The notes beneath the pieces were generated by a model. The model saw nothing but the letters and a program-made list of their open reading frames with translations, was not told the origin of the DNA and did no database searches. A stretch of DNA of 64,000 nt from positions 4,402,001-4,466,000 of the forward strand of contig NC_063988.1 of the NCBI RefSeq assembly GCF_932276165.1. The letters are read 5' to 3'. Made by a program: the position numbers and the translations under genes. Source of the stretch: Plutella xylostella (lineage: Eukaryota > Arthropoda > Insecta > Lepidoptera > Plutellidae). Every line of letters starts with the position of its first letter. Within the stretch, counting starts at the first letter, position 1. Shown piece by piece: positions 24,001 through 32,200 of this stretch.

Positions 24001-24722
24001 TACCCGAATAGACTCGAGCTGCACCTCGAGAACTCCACCAAGCCCGAGATGATACTTCTGGACTCAGTCGAGGAGGTGTCCTCGGACCTCGTGAGTGTGA
24101 AGGGAGAGCAGTGCATCGTGCTGCGGACACGGAATGACACGAAGATTGTGCTCACTAATACGGTGAGTTTGCTGTTGGTTGATTAGCTTAAGTTTATATT
24201 AGGCTATTATAAGTAGGTATATAGTTAGTTATATTATTATTATTTTGTTATTATTGGTACACCGCCCTCTAATTTGTCACTTTGTTTCCGCAACATATAA
24301 GGTTGCCTGTAAGAGATCGCTCTCAGCGATAAGGCTGCCTATTCTACATTAGTTCTAGTCTATAAGTATGTTTTTTTGTATGTCTGATTTATGTGGTGTT
24401 CAATAGAGCAATATTCTATTCTATTCTAGCTTATGGTTATGTCCTTATCTAATCTTAACTATAGGAAACACAAGTCCGAAAAATCTTGGTAACGTTACAT
24501 CATTTATGTTTATATCGGTTTTAGGACGAAATCGGCCTCAAGGAGTGGGCGCTGTCCCTGCGCTCGGCACACAAGTGCTCCCAGGAGCTTCTCGCCTCTA
24601 TGGCGAAGAAGGCCGGCAAGATATACGGCACGGACGGGTCGAAGGACGGGGGGGCGCCCGCCCGCGCCCCCGCGCCCGCGCCCTCCCCCGCGCTCGCCCG
24701 CGCGCCCAACGGGAACAACTAG
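1..24722 (+). CDS. Gprk1: G-protein-coupled receptor kinase, GRK2/beta-ARK type (partial, 3' two thirds)
   Basis: Ser/Thr kinase that phosphorylates activated GPCRs at the plasma membrane and so desensitises them. I read 12 exons with GT-AG borders and consistent phases: 1-34, 285-346, 697-805, 1429-1563, 10074-10239, 15362-15503, 21079-21253, 22113-22213, 22767-22929, 23352-23526, 23918-24162 and 24525-24722 (TAG stop). The joined product is 567 residues. In order it shows the end of the RH domain (PYIEEIFQHLRG), the P-loop GRGGFGEVYG, the lysine in YAMKCLDKKR, the catalytic loop YRDLKPAN, the GRK-typical DLG in place of DFG, the APE segment (YMAPEVL), the AGC C-tail (AADAFDIGSFDEEDTKG) and a PH domain from DCILHGYIKKLGG that binds G-beta-gamma and lipids. 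It matches animal GRK2/3 nearly colinearly; one extra Val lies at the 1563/10074 junction. The N-terminus lies before the window. The tail is Ala/Pro-rich, and the reading frame continues past the TAG. Confidence 0.97.
1593..1835. repeat. Lepidopteran dispersed repeat fragments in Gprk1 intron
   Basis: A CTTCTTCTTCTTCCTAGCC segment is followed by the motif AAGCTTGCTTGTGTTGGGG and a CAACCCGCACTGAAACTGCG segment. The second half recurs in diverged form at about 41,720-41,790, which supports a dispersed repeat. The family is recalled from general experience with moth genomes, not confirmed by a search. Confidence 0.5.
2550..2612 (+). repeat. 3' end of a CR1-like LINE with (ATCT)n tail
   Basis: A short GTGCAATAAAG motif followed by five ATCT units is the typical 3' end of lepidopteran CR1/Jockey-group LINEs. 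Nothing coding can be read upstream, so only the end of a copy is left, or the copy is too decayed. Confidence 0.45.
2862..3060 (+). mobile_element. Lep1-type (Helitron-like) non-autonomous repeat
   Basis: Starts with AATATTATAAATGCGAAAAT and contains the TCTATCTGTCTGTTAC and TTTCACGCCAAAACTACAGAA segments. It ends with GCGAAGCTCGCGGGAAAAGCTA, a short hairpin followed by CTAT. This layout is that of the very common lepidopteran Lep1 repeat, usually placed among Helitron-like elements. Confidence 0.55.
3279..5571 (-). pseudogene. Inverted 5' part of RTE-like LINE ORF: endonuclease plus most of RT
   Basis: An open frame of about 765 residues of element origin. An APE-type endonuclease is seen in RIGCWNVRTM, LGLSETRW, LMGDFNAKLG, NQIDHVAIS and SDHHLVVAE. 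The RT follows with QAGFRPGRS, AFVDFEKAFD, GVKQGCLLSPLLF and YADDIVLIS. The frame runs on to 3184 into flanking DNA, so the last roughly 30 residues of the raw ORF are not element sequence. The stretch has no stop codons, which suggests a fairly recent insertion, but it is severed from its 3' part and cannot make a full protein. Confidence 0.85.
5846..6551 (+). pseudogene. 3' part of the same LINE ORF, frameshifted
   Basis: Encodes the C-terminal part of the same family: the YLGSTV segment, ESRIKKAKAAFAQLKP, LFGCETWRVTKGL, RWIGHTVRR and GKRSRGRPVQTWRRSVENEL, ending at TAG 6549-6551. The first part is read in one frame, up to GGADED near 6014. The rest (from about 6006) lies in another frame, consistent with a 2-nt loss at about 6012-6016. 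Confidence 0.8.
6572..10073. other. Gprk1 intron without recognisable features
   Basis: The rest of the 8.5 kb intron between exons 1429-1563 and 10074-10239. I see no coding sequence with homology here; the open frames are short and on both strands. Poly-T occurs at about 7,328. Confidence 0.5.
10390..10640. repeat. Degenerate short-period repeat built on TAGC(G/A)TAT
   Basis: Within 250 bp, variants such as GTAGCGTATAATAT, CTAGCATATATTTT, GTAGCATGTATTAT and GCTGCATATATTTT recur about every 15-35 bp. It reads as an eroded minisatellite or the inner repeats of a transposon. No family is assigned. Confidence 0.35.
10850..10905 (+). repeat. Fragment of a small foldback element (family of 58,487-58,682)
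   Basis: Shares AAGGGG, GACTCAAGGG and TCATTCTGAAC with the inverted-repeat element near 58,500 and a further fragment at 45,670. Only one arm is present. Confidence 0.4.
11297..11485 (+). CDS. Possible small ORF1 of the RTE LINE, overlapping ORF2
   Basis: A 62-residue frame (MSGGGKSTRPPLLAEAAISR at its start) that overlaps ORF2 by about 65 nt in another frame. Some RTE elements are known to carry a very small ORF1 overlapping ORF2. It is basic and Pro-rich with no recognised domain. It may be chance within the GC-rich 5' end. Confidence 0.3.
   Translation: MSGGGKSTRPPLLAEAAISRRKKGESPTRLPSAVIMANTPPNDGKNKAPAPSPRQPRYPGLR
11421..14396 (+). CDS. RTE LINE ORF2: endonuclease / reverse transcriptase
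   Basis: A 991-residue uninterrupted frame. The N-terminus is Pro/Gly-rich. The APE-type endonuclease (about residues 45-290) shows LATYNARTL, GLSEVRR, VVMGDFNAKLG, NEIDFIL and SDHRLV. The RT (about 490-780) shows NYRPIALLSHVYKLF, QAGFRKGYST, AFVDYEKAFDS, GVRQGDVISPKLF and the catalytic FADDIVIM. The C-terminal part has WQWAGHVARR and GKRRVGRPPTRWSDDL. All catalytic motifs are present, so the copy could be active. The first Met of two is taken as start; translation may begin elsewhere, because a short upstream ORF overlaps. Confidence 0.92.
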   Translation: MMEKTKPRPPVPGSPAIPDSGSGHGNGGAGGAKNLRQRVGYQPNRPLHLATYNARTLREDVKIEELEEEISKLKWDIIGLSEVRREGEDTEILQSGNLLYHREGDQLSQGGVGFIVNKSLVNNIVEIGSVSTRVAYLILRISKRYSMKVIQVYAPTSKHTDDEVELAYEDVSSALRKFTTHFTVVMGDFNAKLGKQEGGETKVGSHGFGVRNHRGQMLADFLEKEGLYMMNSFYKKKPQRKWTWISPDGKTKNEIDFILTDKKHIFNDVSVISRVKTGSDHRLVRGTLNINCKIERSRLMKSTLRPTPAQIQDPESFQSELCDRLICLENCVTVDDLNNRFVETVREVGSKYFSSRTNRGPQKLSDGTLSLIRERREMRLQSSVDMVEYRRLNRQIAKARRCDMRRYNCKRIQDAIEQNKGSKVFARDRSVRQTLLTQLKTDTGNTVSSVPEILGEIERFYGQLYTTTQNPITSGAHDSRAPLTRHYTEDIPDVSLDEISIALKQLKNNKAPGDDGITTELLKAGGRPILIALRRLFNSVILEGTSPEAWSRSVVTLFFKKGNKALLKNYRPIALLSHVYKLFSRVITNRLEQRLDDFQPPEQAGFRKGYSTIDHIHTLRQVIQKTEEYNLPLCLAFVDYEKAFDSIELWAMLQSLQRCHIDYRYIEVLRCMYNAATMSVRLHEHSTKPIQLQRGVRQGDVISPKLFTCALEDVFKLVEWKRLGINVNGEYISHLRFADDIVIMAETLEELGEMLTDLNDASKQVGLKMNMDKTKVMSNEHVSSSPVTVGGVTIEVVDQYPYLGQVIRLGKSNFNKEVARRIQLGWAAFGKLRHIFTENIPQCLKTKVFNQCVLPVMTYGAETWCFTKGLIHKLRVAQRAMERAMLGVSLRDRIRNEEIRRRTKVTDIAKRISTLKWQWAGHVARRADDRWSRKVLEWRPRVGKRRVGRPPTRWSDDLRKVAGSRWMQMAGDRLGWRSLGEAYVQQWTTEG
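14422..15361. other. Gprk1 intron between LINE and exon, no gene
   Basis: Unique-looking AT-rich intron sequence from the RTE target-site duplication to the exon at 15362. No coding sequence is recognised. It ends in the pyrimidine-rich acceptor GCCTCCCGCAG. Confidence 0.45.
15525..15582 (+). repeat. Short lepidopteran repeat fragment at the start of a Gprk1 intron
   Basis: Contains TGTCCCCTAGATGGGGCAGA, a segment I recognise as part of a widespread moth/butterfly repeat. It is cut off by the adjoining CR1-like LINE end. Confidence 0.35.
15583..18395 (-). mobile_element. 5'-truncated CR1-like (CR1/Jockey group) LINE
   Basis: A minus-strand element. Its 3' end is at the left: a GTGTGCAATAAAGAG polyadenylation region followed by a short TATCTTTATCTTATC tail. 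The ORF lies to the right and loses its N-terminus at about 18,395, inside the endonuclease. I found no convincing target-site duplication. It lies in a Gprk1 intron, antisense to the gene, between an exon and a broken copy of that exon. Confidence 0.8.
15924..18377 (-). pseudogene. CR1-like LINE ORF2 fragment with internal deletion
   Basis: An open frame of about 817 residues. It begins inside the endonuclease (TIIMGDFNTCLL, LLDVILVS, FSYHDLIYLSY). The RT carries YQSGFRPGHSTVTAL, LLDFSNAFNTVN, GVPQGGVLSPLLFAIFIN and YADDLQLY. The C-terminal LWNDLPIEIR motif is typical of CR1-group elements. At about 17,227-17,240 the frame goes straight from NPTSF to SKVLERLV, where related elements have an RPI(S/A)-type RT motif of about a dozen residues, so an in-frame deletion is likely. 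Truncation plus this deletion make it dead although it is stop-free. Confidence 0.78.
18531..18622 (+). pseudogene. Broken duplicate of the Gprk1 exon at 15362-15503
   Basis: CTGCTGGACGAG at 18531 matches 15421-15432. After a 14-nt deletion, 18547-18603 matches 15451-15507 with three differences in 57 nt, covering the DLG motif and the exon end. The match runs on about 20 nt into the intron (TACCCTATGT). The deletion breaks the frame and the donor GTGAGT has become GTGACT, so this is not a usable alternative exon. Confidence 0.8.
18640..18790 (-). pseudogene. Fragment of a LINE ORF C-terminus
   Basis: The minus strand encodes RRPGRAMTSWLQNLRQWF, then STGELFREA and SRMIANL. This matches the C-terminal tail of RT proteins of lepidopteran LINEs (the GRP..SWL.NLR.WF pattern). 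Only this piece remains. Confidence 0.5.
18800..19260. other. Gprk1 intron, nothing recognised
   Basis: Intron DNA between a LINE fragment and a SINE. No supportable feature. Confidence 0.4.
19264..19646 (-). mobile_element. tRNA-derived SINE
   Basis: On the minus strand the head reads TGTGGTTTAGTGGTAGAAG (A box), and B-box sequence GGTTCGATTCCCGGG follows about 30 nt later, as in a tRNA. A body of about 280 bp follows, with GGCTGATCACCTGATGTCC and a short AT-rich, TTATTATTATTAC-like tail at the left. The lack of a proper acceptor-stem fold and the attached body mark it as a SINE rather than a tRNA gene. Confidence 0.7.
19647..21078. other. Gprk1 intron, nothing recognised
   Basis: Intron sequence up to the exon at 21079. 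No coding sequence or clear repeat is recognised; it ends in the acceptor CTCCGCAG. Confidence 0.4.
24265..24430 (+). repeat. 3' end of a lepidopteran LINE with (TTCTA)n tail
   Basis: The segment GGTTGCCTGTAAGAGATCGC, then GATAAGGCTGCC, TGTGGTGTTCAATAGAGCAA and a repeated ATTCT tail is the 3' end of a common CR1/Jockey-group LINE in moths. It lies in the last Gprk1 intron. Confidence 0.5.
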
Positions 24723-24800
24723 CAGGAGCTTCCCGCACCCCCCAACAAGGGTGCGAAGATGTTCCGCCGCTCCAAGAGCGCCGCGCAGCTCATCAAGTGA
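24723..24800 (+). other. In-frame coding-like extension after the Gprk1 TAG
   Basis: Directly after the TAG at 24720-24722 the same frame stays open for 25 codons and ends at TGA 24798-24800. It encodes a basic tail with KMFRRSKSAAQLIK at its end. Third positions are strongly G/C, as in the exon before it, so this looks like former or current coding sequence rather than 3' UTR. The TAG is one transition away from CAG, and the next codon is also CAG. It could be stop-codon readthrough, a recent nonsense allele or an assembly error. Confidence 0.6.
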
Positions 24801-27800
24801 GCGCCACGGAACATAGTGAGTGTGTGCGAGCGTAGACTGTAGCCCCCCCCACACACACACACACACCACGGACGATAAACTCTCGGCAAATCTTATAATG
24901 TGTACGTGACGGCACACGATGCCTCCATAGATATAGCGTTAGAACTGCCAAATTGTAAACTCGCCGAGGGCTATTTATAATACAGTTTCACTTGATCCTC
25001 GTAAGTAGGGATATTCGATAATAGTGACTTTTAGGACTGCCAATTACTAATAAATAAATGCTATCCGCATTTTAATTGTTGTATGTACGAATTATTGTGA
25101 TAGGACAGATCAATATGACGTGTAAAAAAAACTATTTCATTTACCTACAGTAATTTCAATGGATAATAAATAACTTTTGTAATTGTTTGCACCAATTGAA
25201 TTTTGTAATTATTAATGTAATGTTCTGGATGTTGTATTTAAATACGTAGTTTATCATGTAAAAAATATAACTTAAATCGAGTAGATAATTATTAATAGTA
25301 ACTTCCTATATGTGTTTGTGCAATAGATCAAATAAAATTATATTAAAAAAAGTAACTAATGACAGCATTGGTTAAAAAAATAATGTTGAATTTCGACGAA
25401 ATTGGATACTCTAATTGTGCGTATGAAATTATGGATGCTTCAACTACTTATATTGTAATTAGAAAATATAGCACTTTGTTTATGCCTCTGGTTATTACGC
25501 ACAAACATAATAATTATGATACTTATCATTATCAATATGGTTATAATTGGTGGCTCTCTTGTGGATATGAGTTTTAAACTTTAGCTCGTCTTCTTTAAGC
25601 ATGTAACAAATTTATTTAATCATACAATCATTGTGTACTTAAAAGTTTAAACCATTTCCTGTCCTGTGATGTAACCACCGATTCAAATTCTGTTGCTTCG
25701 TGTATTGGAAGCTAATGTACGTAGATTTCATTGCAAAAGCGTCAATACAATTAACTTATGGCAATACTTTTTCTAACAACCTTTTAGGTGTGGTTATTAA
25801 TAACAATAGTAGTAAATGCGATATAAATACCACAACAATTAGAGAATACTTAAGAATAATCAATGTGTATAATTATTATTTATGTGAAATTTTGTTATTT
25901 TTTATCTGTTGACTGTATGGTGTCCCCGCGACGCCGCATCGAGTTTATAGCAATGCAAGTGCAATCTATTGTTTTAAAGTTTTAAACCTGTTGTTTGACG
26001 AATGCTTGAGATGTTACATTGTTTGTGAAGGTAGCCTCGAAGTAGTCAGCTAGAGGTAGTCAATGGTCTATCTATGACAAGATGAAAATTTGTGAAATTC
26101 ACACCATTATCGCACGGACTCAATGTGTCACCTCAAACAATTGAATATATTGAAATAACTACGTTGTCTGGTGCAGATTGGATGACTATACTATAGTTTA
26201 TTTAATATATATAAGTTCACAGGTATAATACCAATAACTGCTTGCGTTTTCCTATACTGTGTAAGATACAAGTTTTATAAAATCTTTATTGGAAAATACA
26301 GGTACAATTTAATTTACATAACAACATCAAGCGTAATCCTATTTGATAGGTTATAGATTAAGTAGTAACTATTTTGTATAAAATTGTAGAAATTTTACAA
26401 AATAAGTGCCATCAGAAAGTTAGTTGGTGTTTTTGAAGCGTTTTAATAGGTTTCTTTCTCGTTCTGAAAGTCGGGATGTATTTGGGAGATTTTAGATGGT
26501 CGTTGTATTTGTACAATAAATATATAAATAACTAAGGGAAAGGGTCCGATGTAATAATCGTTCAATATCATTCGTCATGTTAAGAGTAGATTGTGTTTGC
26601 TTGTATGTGTGTCGAATATAATTTAAAATGTAAAAAATATTAGATGCTATGCTAGTCAATTGAATTTCTTGATTAAATAAATAAAATTAAAAATAATAGA
26701 GTACATTGACACAGTATAAACAGTATTATAGGTTAGTTTTTCCTTACTTGATAAAATCATTCTTTCTATTGTGATATTACTTTTTAAATCTTGCATAGAT
26801 TAACGTAAATTTATGAGGGAAATTAATGCTTTTACTTCTTTCCAATTCGCTTCATTAGAGATATATTTCAGAGTTTTTTTGTCTACTATTTGTTAGTTGC
26901 AGTGTAGGATTCAGCTAGTTTAATTCTCTTCGCCTGCGATTTTGTTATAAAATGCAAAGCTTGATCATTTTAACATTCCGAAGCATCTTACAAATTCTTA
27001 TGTATATTTTATTAGCAATTTTCGCTCATATTGTTCCTTAAAAAATTACAAACGACAGCCCAAGAAAAGTCCAAGTTTTAACAAAGGAGTGGCTAGTATC
27101 AGTGCAGTTATAGAAGAGGTGTCATGCAATAAAATGTATCAAGTTTCAAATCTATTTTAGATGTGTCTATTCAGTGTTGTAGCTATGCCTATGTAAGTAC
27201 CTACATTATATGCCACAGAAACCTAGAACAGGTTTCCCAGTAGTATTGTCACTACTACTATTCGTCATCAGTCATCAAGCATATTGCACTCTGTAGTCTG
27301 TTTTAAAATCTTATTGTATTCGTTGTCTTTATTGGCGGCACCGTATTACTTCTTATTATATGGTATTACCTGGTAGGTACAGGTGGTTTGTGGGCGACAC
27401 GCATCACGTGACATATTGTTGTGTAGGTACGTAGGCATATCTACAACCCTATACATAGTCCTTTTTACGTTTATAATATGAATATGAGTTGAGTAAGTGT
27501 AACTGTTTTAAGGAAACATTTCTGACTAATCGAATCTGCATCAGACAATATGAAAATATATTATTTAAGTACCTCTGTTAGAGACAATTTTTATTGTAAA
27601 CCTACATTGCGTGTAGTAAATTGTTTATTTAATCAATATGGTGTTTTATTTTTCAAACTACATACCTAGGTACTATACTCTCAAATCTCTTAATACCATT
27701 TCTTTCGAATGTTAAGAAGTTAGCAGGTATAGTTCTATTCACGTAATTTGTGTATCAAAGCCCATACGTGATTATATAGCCTAGATCACCCAAAGCTGTA

Positions 27801-29206
27801 TCCGCCACTGGTAAAGCCCAGGTGTAACAGGGTGTAAATGACATAATGATCCCGATCAATCTGAACAACTTATAACCGGTAATTAGTAAACATAACCTTG
27901 GAATTCACATTTACTTTCTTGGGGTGCCAAGGAAAAATGCTTCATTAATCAACCAAGGAATACATTCGCCTGCTAACAAGATTAATAAAATTCCATTGAG
28001 ATACGTAAAACAACTGTCATGGATTTATAAGCAGGTACTAGCTATGTACTTATTTGATAAAATACAGAACAAAGAAACTATGTATGATAATTATAACATT
28101 TAATTTACTTCTATATAAACTTTTACAGCCATGTAGCATACCCATTTTTATAACATCATGTAGAACTCTTTATCTTATTATATTTGTTACCTACTGCAAA
28201 AACTATTGTTCGCTATCGTTATCACATCACAATAGGTAAACAGCTTAAATACATTTCTAGTGTTTAAACACATTTAATTGTCTATCCATTACTATAACGT
28301 ACCTACAGAATGCTATATTTTTCATACTAATCCTTGAATGGAGCCCAATTTAAAATAACTATTTGATGGCAATCAGAGCAATATGATTTATTCCATGTTT
28401 AAATTTATGTAGGTCTAGGTACCTAAGTATACCGAGGAGTCACGAAACTGATACAGTATACCTAAACATTAACTTCTTAATTCATATCAGTTAAATCCTT
28501 TTAATTTTAATTATGAATAACATTTATCAAGGTATTTACGTCTAACTAAACGGTCTTTGACTTATTAAAAGTACCTACAAATAAATACGTGTAGATACTT
28601 ATTTAAAATGGAAGACTTGTTTTTGCCAAGCATGTCGAATAGTCGAATATTTTATACGCTTAAATAACATTGTAAAGCTTAAATAATGGAATTGTAAGTA
28701 ATATAAAAACAATGATTTACAACTAAATAACTAAAATAAATATGTACTTAATATGCACATATTTTCTTAACCGTAAACTAACAAAACGTAAAATAACAAT
28801 AAAAATGTATTTGGTGCAAGTATCATTTTACTTACCACCAAATGTTCAACTCACAATAGTCACAATAGAAAATAAATTTCAAACGAAACTTTTTGGTCCA
28901 TTACTTAGACAACTAGTAACACTACACTAGTGCGAATCCTATTTCATATAATAGTTATCTTACATTTACTAAACAACAACATTTGCATTCTCAATCCAAC
29001 ATAATTTCACCTTGATATTGATCTAGGTTTGATGCACTGCTGCCGCTACGCAGGTTCTTATCGACATAGATACACGTCGCGATTACGATTTGCCATAAAT
29101 ACGGCGCTATGATTTGTAGAATGCGCAGTTACGAGTTTATGGACGAATATAACGAACCCGTGTAGCGTCCCCTAATCTGCGATACCTTATGCTTCTCCTT
29201 TTGGTA
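24801..29206. other. Gene-free stretch: Gprk1 3' UTR and intergenic DNA
   Basis: AT-rich sequence without a supportable coding region. The Gprk1 3' UTR begins here; candidate AATAAA signals lie near 25,050 and 25,330 on the + strand. A (CA)n run follows the stop at about 24,846. I see no gene from about 25,350 to the pyridoxal kinase stop codon on the minus strand. Confidence 0.5.
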
Positions 29207-32200
29207 CTATTGGCTCCGGTTGAACTGTACGGCTTTGATGAGGCTTCCTGGGTTTTCTATGGTGGTTTTGTTTTGAACCAGCCGAAGTTCCATTAAAGCC
29301 GGCGGGATATCCCCAGTAGGCTGTTTAGCTGAAAAATATAGAATTACTATAAATTGTAGCTCTATTTACGGGTTATCTGGGAAATATCCCTTTATATAAT
29401 GTTTTATTGGTTCCAAATAAACAATTATCTGTACTTTGACGAGATAATAGTTTCCTTATTTTCATTAAGTACTTACACCTTGAGCTTGACAATGAATGGT
29501 TTTATTAGGAGCTATAAACATACCTCTAGCCTTCTCAAAAGTGTCCTTTACAATAGCTTGCAGAGTAGCAATGGTCTTTTCCAAACTAATTTTCAGGTCA
29601 CTGTCAGTCTTGTAGAACCATGCCAAGAAGAGTGCAGCAAATAGGTCTCCAGTGCCGACGTATGAAGCTTTGATTTTCGGTATTTCAATTGTGTAGCATG
29701 AGCCTGAAAACAAATGTAGTGGGATAACAGGTGAGGGCAACATGTTTGTGGTAAGTGCATCATTAATACCTAAACATTCAAACTCTATAATTTCTTATAA
29801 AAATATTGTATAATGTTAAAGTATGAATGTGATGTTTGATTATATTAATTTGATATAATAATATGACCCAATAAAATCCTAGATATCTAGATAACTCATT
29901 TGATTTCAGAAAGAAAGAAAACATTTATTTGACACAACTCTTTTTCAACAAAAACAGAAAAAAAGAAAGAAAAAGAATTATAACATATAATTTAATAACA
30001 TTTATAGATATCAAAAGATAATTATTACTTTTACTACTAACTTACTTAAAATCTGTAGGTATTGATAAGATAAGACAGCCACAATATCAATCTAACACTC
30101 ACCATGACTACTGGCAATGCCAATCATAGTGTCCTCATCTCCCAAATCGGAGCTGGACAGCACCACAGTCTTCACCCCCTTGTCATGTAGCACCTGAATG
30201 GCCCTGAGTGCATCATCCAAGTTGTTGACTTTCACTCCGGTCAGTTGTTCCGCCTCAAACTGGTTCGGAGTGAGAATGTCTGCGAGCGGAACCACCACGT
30301 CTCTGTAGACTGGCAGGATGTCGGCTGGTACATACATCTTTCCATTGTCTCCCATTACTGGGTCGCAAACTGAAACATAAAAACAAATTCAGATTACAAT
30401 ATAGGGGTCCCAGATCAACAGGTAAAAGTTGGTAGACATTCTTTTTTCTTTAACTGGTACCTTTTTCTGAATTCAAGGACAATAAGAAATAGGTACATCA
30501 CATAAGTTTAAGAAATTACAAAAAAATATGGTTGCTTAATAATCTTTTTTGTGGCTTGCACTAGATTTTATTGCAAAATTAGTGCTGCTGAACTCTATGT
30601 AACTACAATACTACTACTGTGTTTGTACAATATAGTGAACATCTATAAAATATGTTCCAGCATGTTAATATGTCAGTAATAGATTTAGATAACATTACAA
30701 GGTTGCAATACATTACTTATTATTAGACTTTGTAAGATGAGACAAACAACCTGATTATGTAAATGTTAACAACATACATATTTATTATGAGTAGGACAAC
30801 ATTTTATGGTTTCGTACTTACCAGCAAATTGCCTTCAATTACTTTAGTAGCTATTAACCCTTTAACTGATGATGGCAATATACGTGCCACCATCTTATAG
30901 GCCTGAGAATTCTAAAAGTTTATTCGATCTTGCTACTGGAAACGTCACTAATACATAGCTGAATGCACATCAGTATTTTTTTTCTTCAATCAAATCAATT
31001 AGTAGTGCCAAACTGCCAACATTTAAAAAAAAAATGTCACTTGAAAAAAAATGGCCTCATTTCAATAGTACAAAGTTTATTTAAAAATATCTCATCAATC
31101 CTGCAGATAAAAATGTGAGTAACCTTCTTTTTTTATATAAACATGTAGTATAGAAGACGATATGATCAATATTTATAAAAAAAATCGACATTTTTTATTC
31201 GAATTTCCATTTTTTTGTGGTGGCCATATATATGCCACTATCAACTTGTAGGTACCTACATGGTGGCAATATAATGTACACCGCCAGTCCAAACCCCGGC
31301 AAAGCTCCGCTCCCTCCCTGCTTCCTCCAGACAACGATCCACAATGAAGCGGAACAAAGTCCCACCAGATGATGCCACCGCCCATGAGCCGGAAGACATG
31401 CCCGGCACTCCAGATGGCACGACTTCCGAAGATGACCCGGAAGAACCGGACCCAGAACAAGCTTCCACCCAAAACGATTCGACAAAGATTCGGTGAGGGC
31501 ACCCACAGGCGACGACGCTCCACCCAGCTCGACGGCCCCACCGTCCCCACCCCCACCAGCCTGCCAATCTCCCCCACCCACCAGACCCCCAAGCACCTCA
31601 AGACCAACACCAGAGACTCCACATCGAAGTCCCCCAGCCACAAGACCCCAAAGTGCCTCAACATCTGCACCAACATCTCACCAACATCAAAGCCGCCCAG
31701 CTGCAAGAGCACCAAGCAACGCAGAACCAACCGCATCCCCCAACACACCAGACAGGCCATACGAAAATGAACCCCCGGACCCCCCGTCCCCAGACCCAGA
31801 CTCGGACGAAGATGAGACCGACTGGAAAAAACAAGAATGGACCCAGAAACCAGATCAGCCACCCTGACACTCCGAAAGTTCAATCCCCAAAACAGCCTCC
31901 AAACAGAACGAAACCTCCGACCCACCCCTCTCCACTCTTCAGCGATGACGCACCAAACACCTCTGTGGACCAAACCAATTTATACCAAGCCCTGATTTCT
32001 TCTTTAGTGGTTGGTGTATAATTTCTCGATCCTACTTGTACAGCGTATAAATTAGTTTGGTCCACAACAATGTCCAGCACGTCATCACCAAAGAACAAAG
32101 AAAAGCAGGTCAGAGGCCCCGCTCCGCCCGGAACCCGCTCCGAAGACCGAACCCTCGGAGCACCAAAGCAGCCGAGATCCGGCCCCCGGGTCCACTCCTG

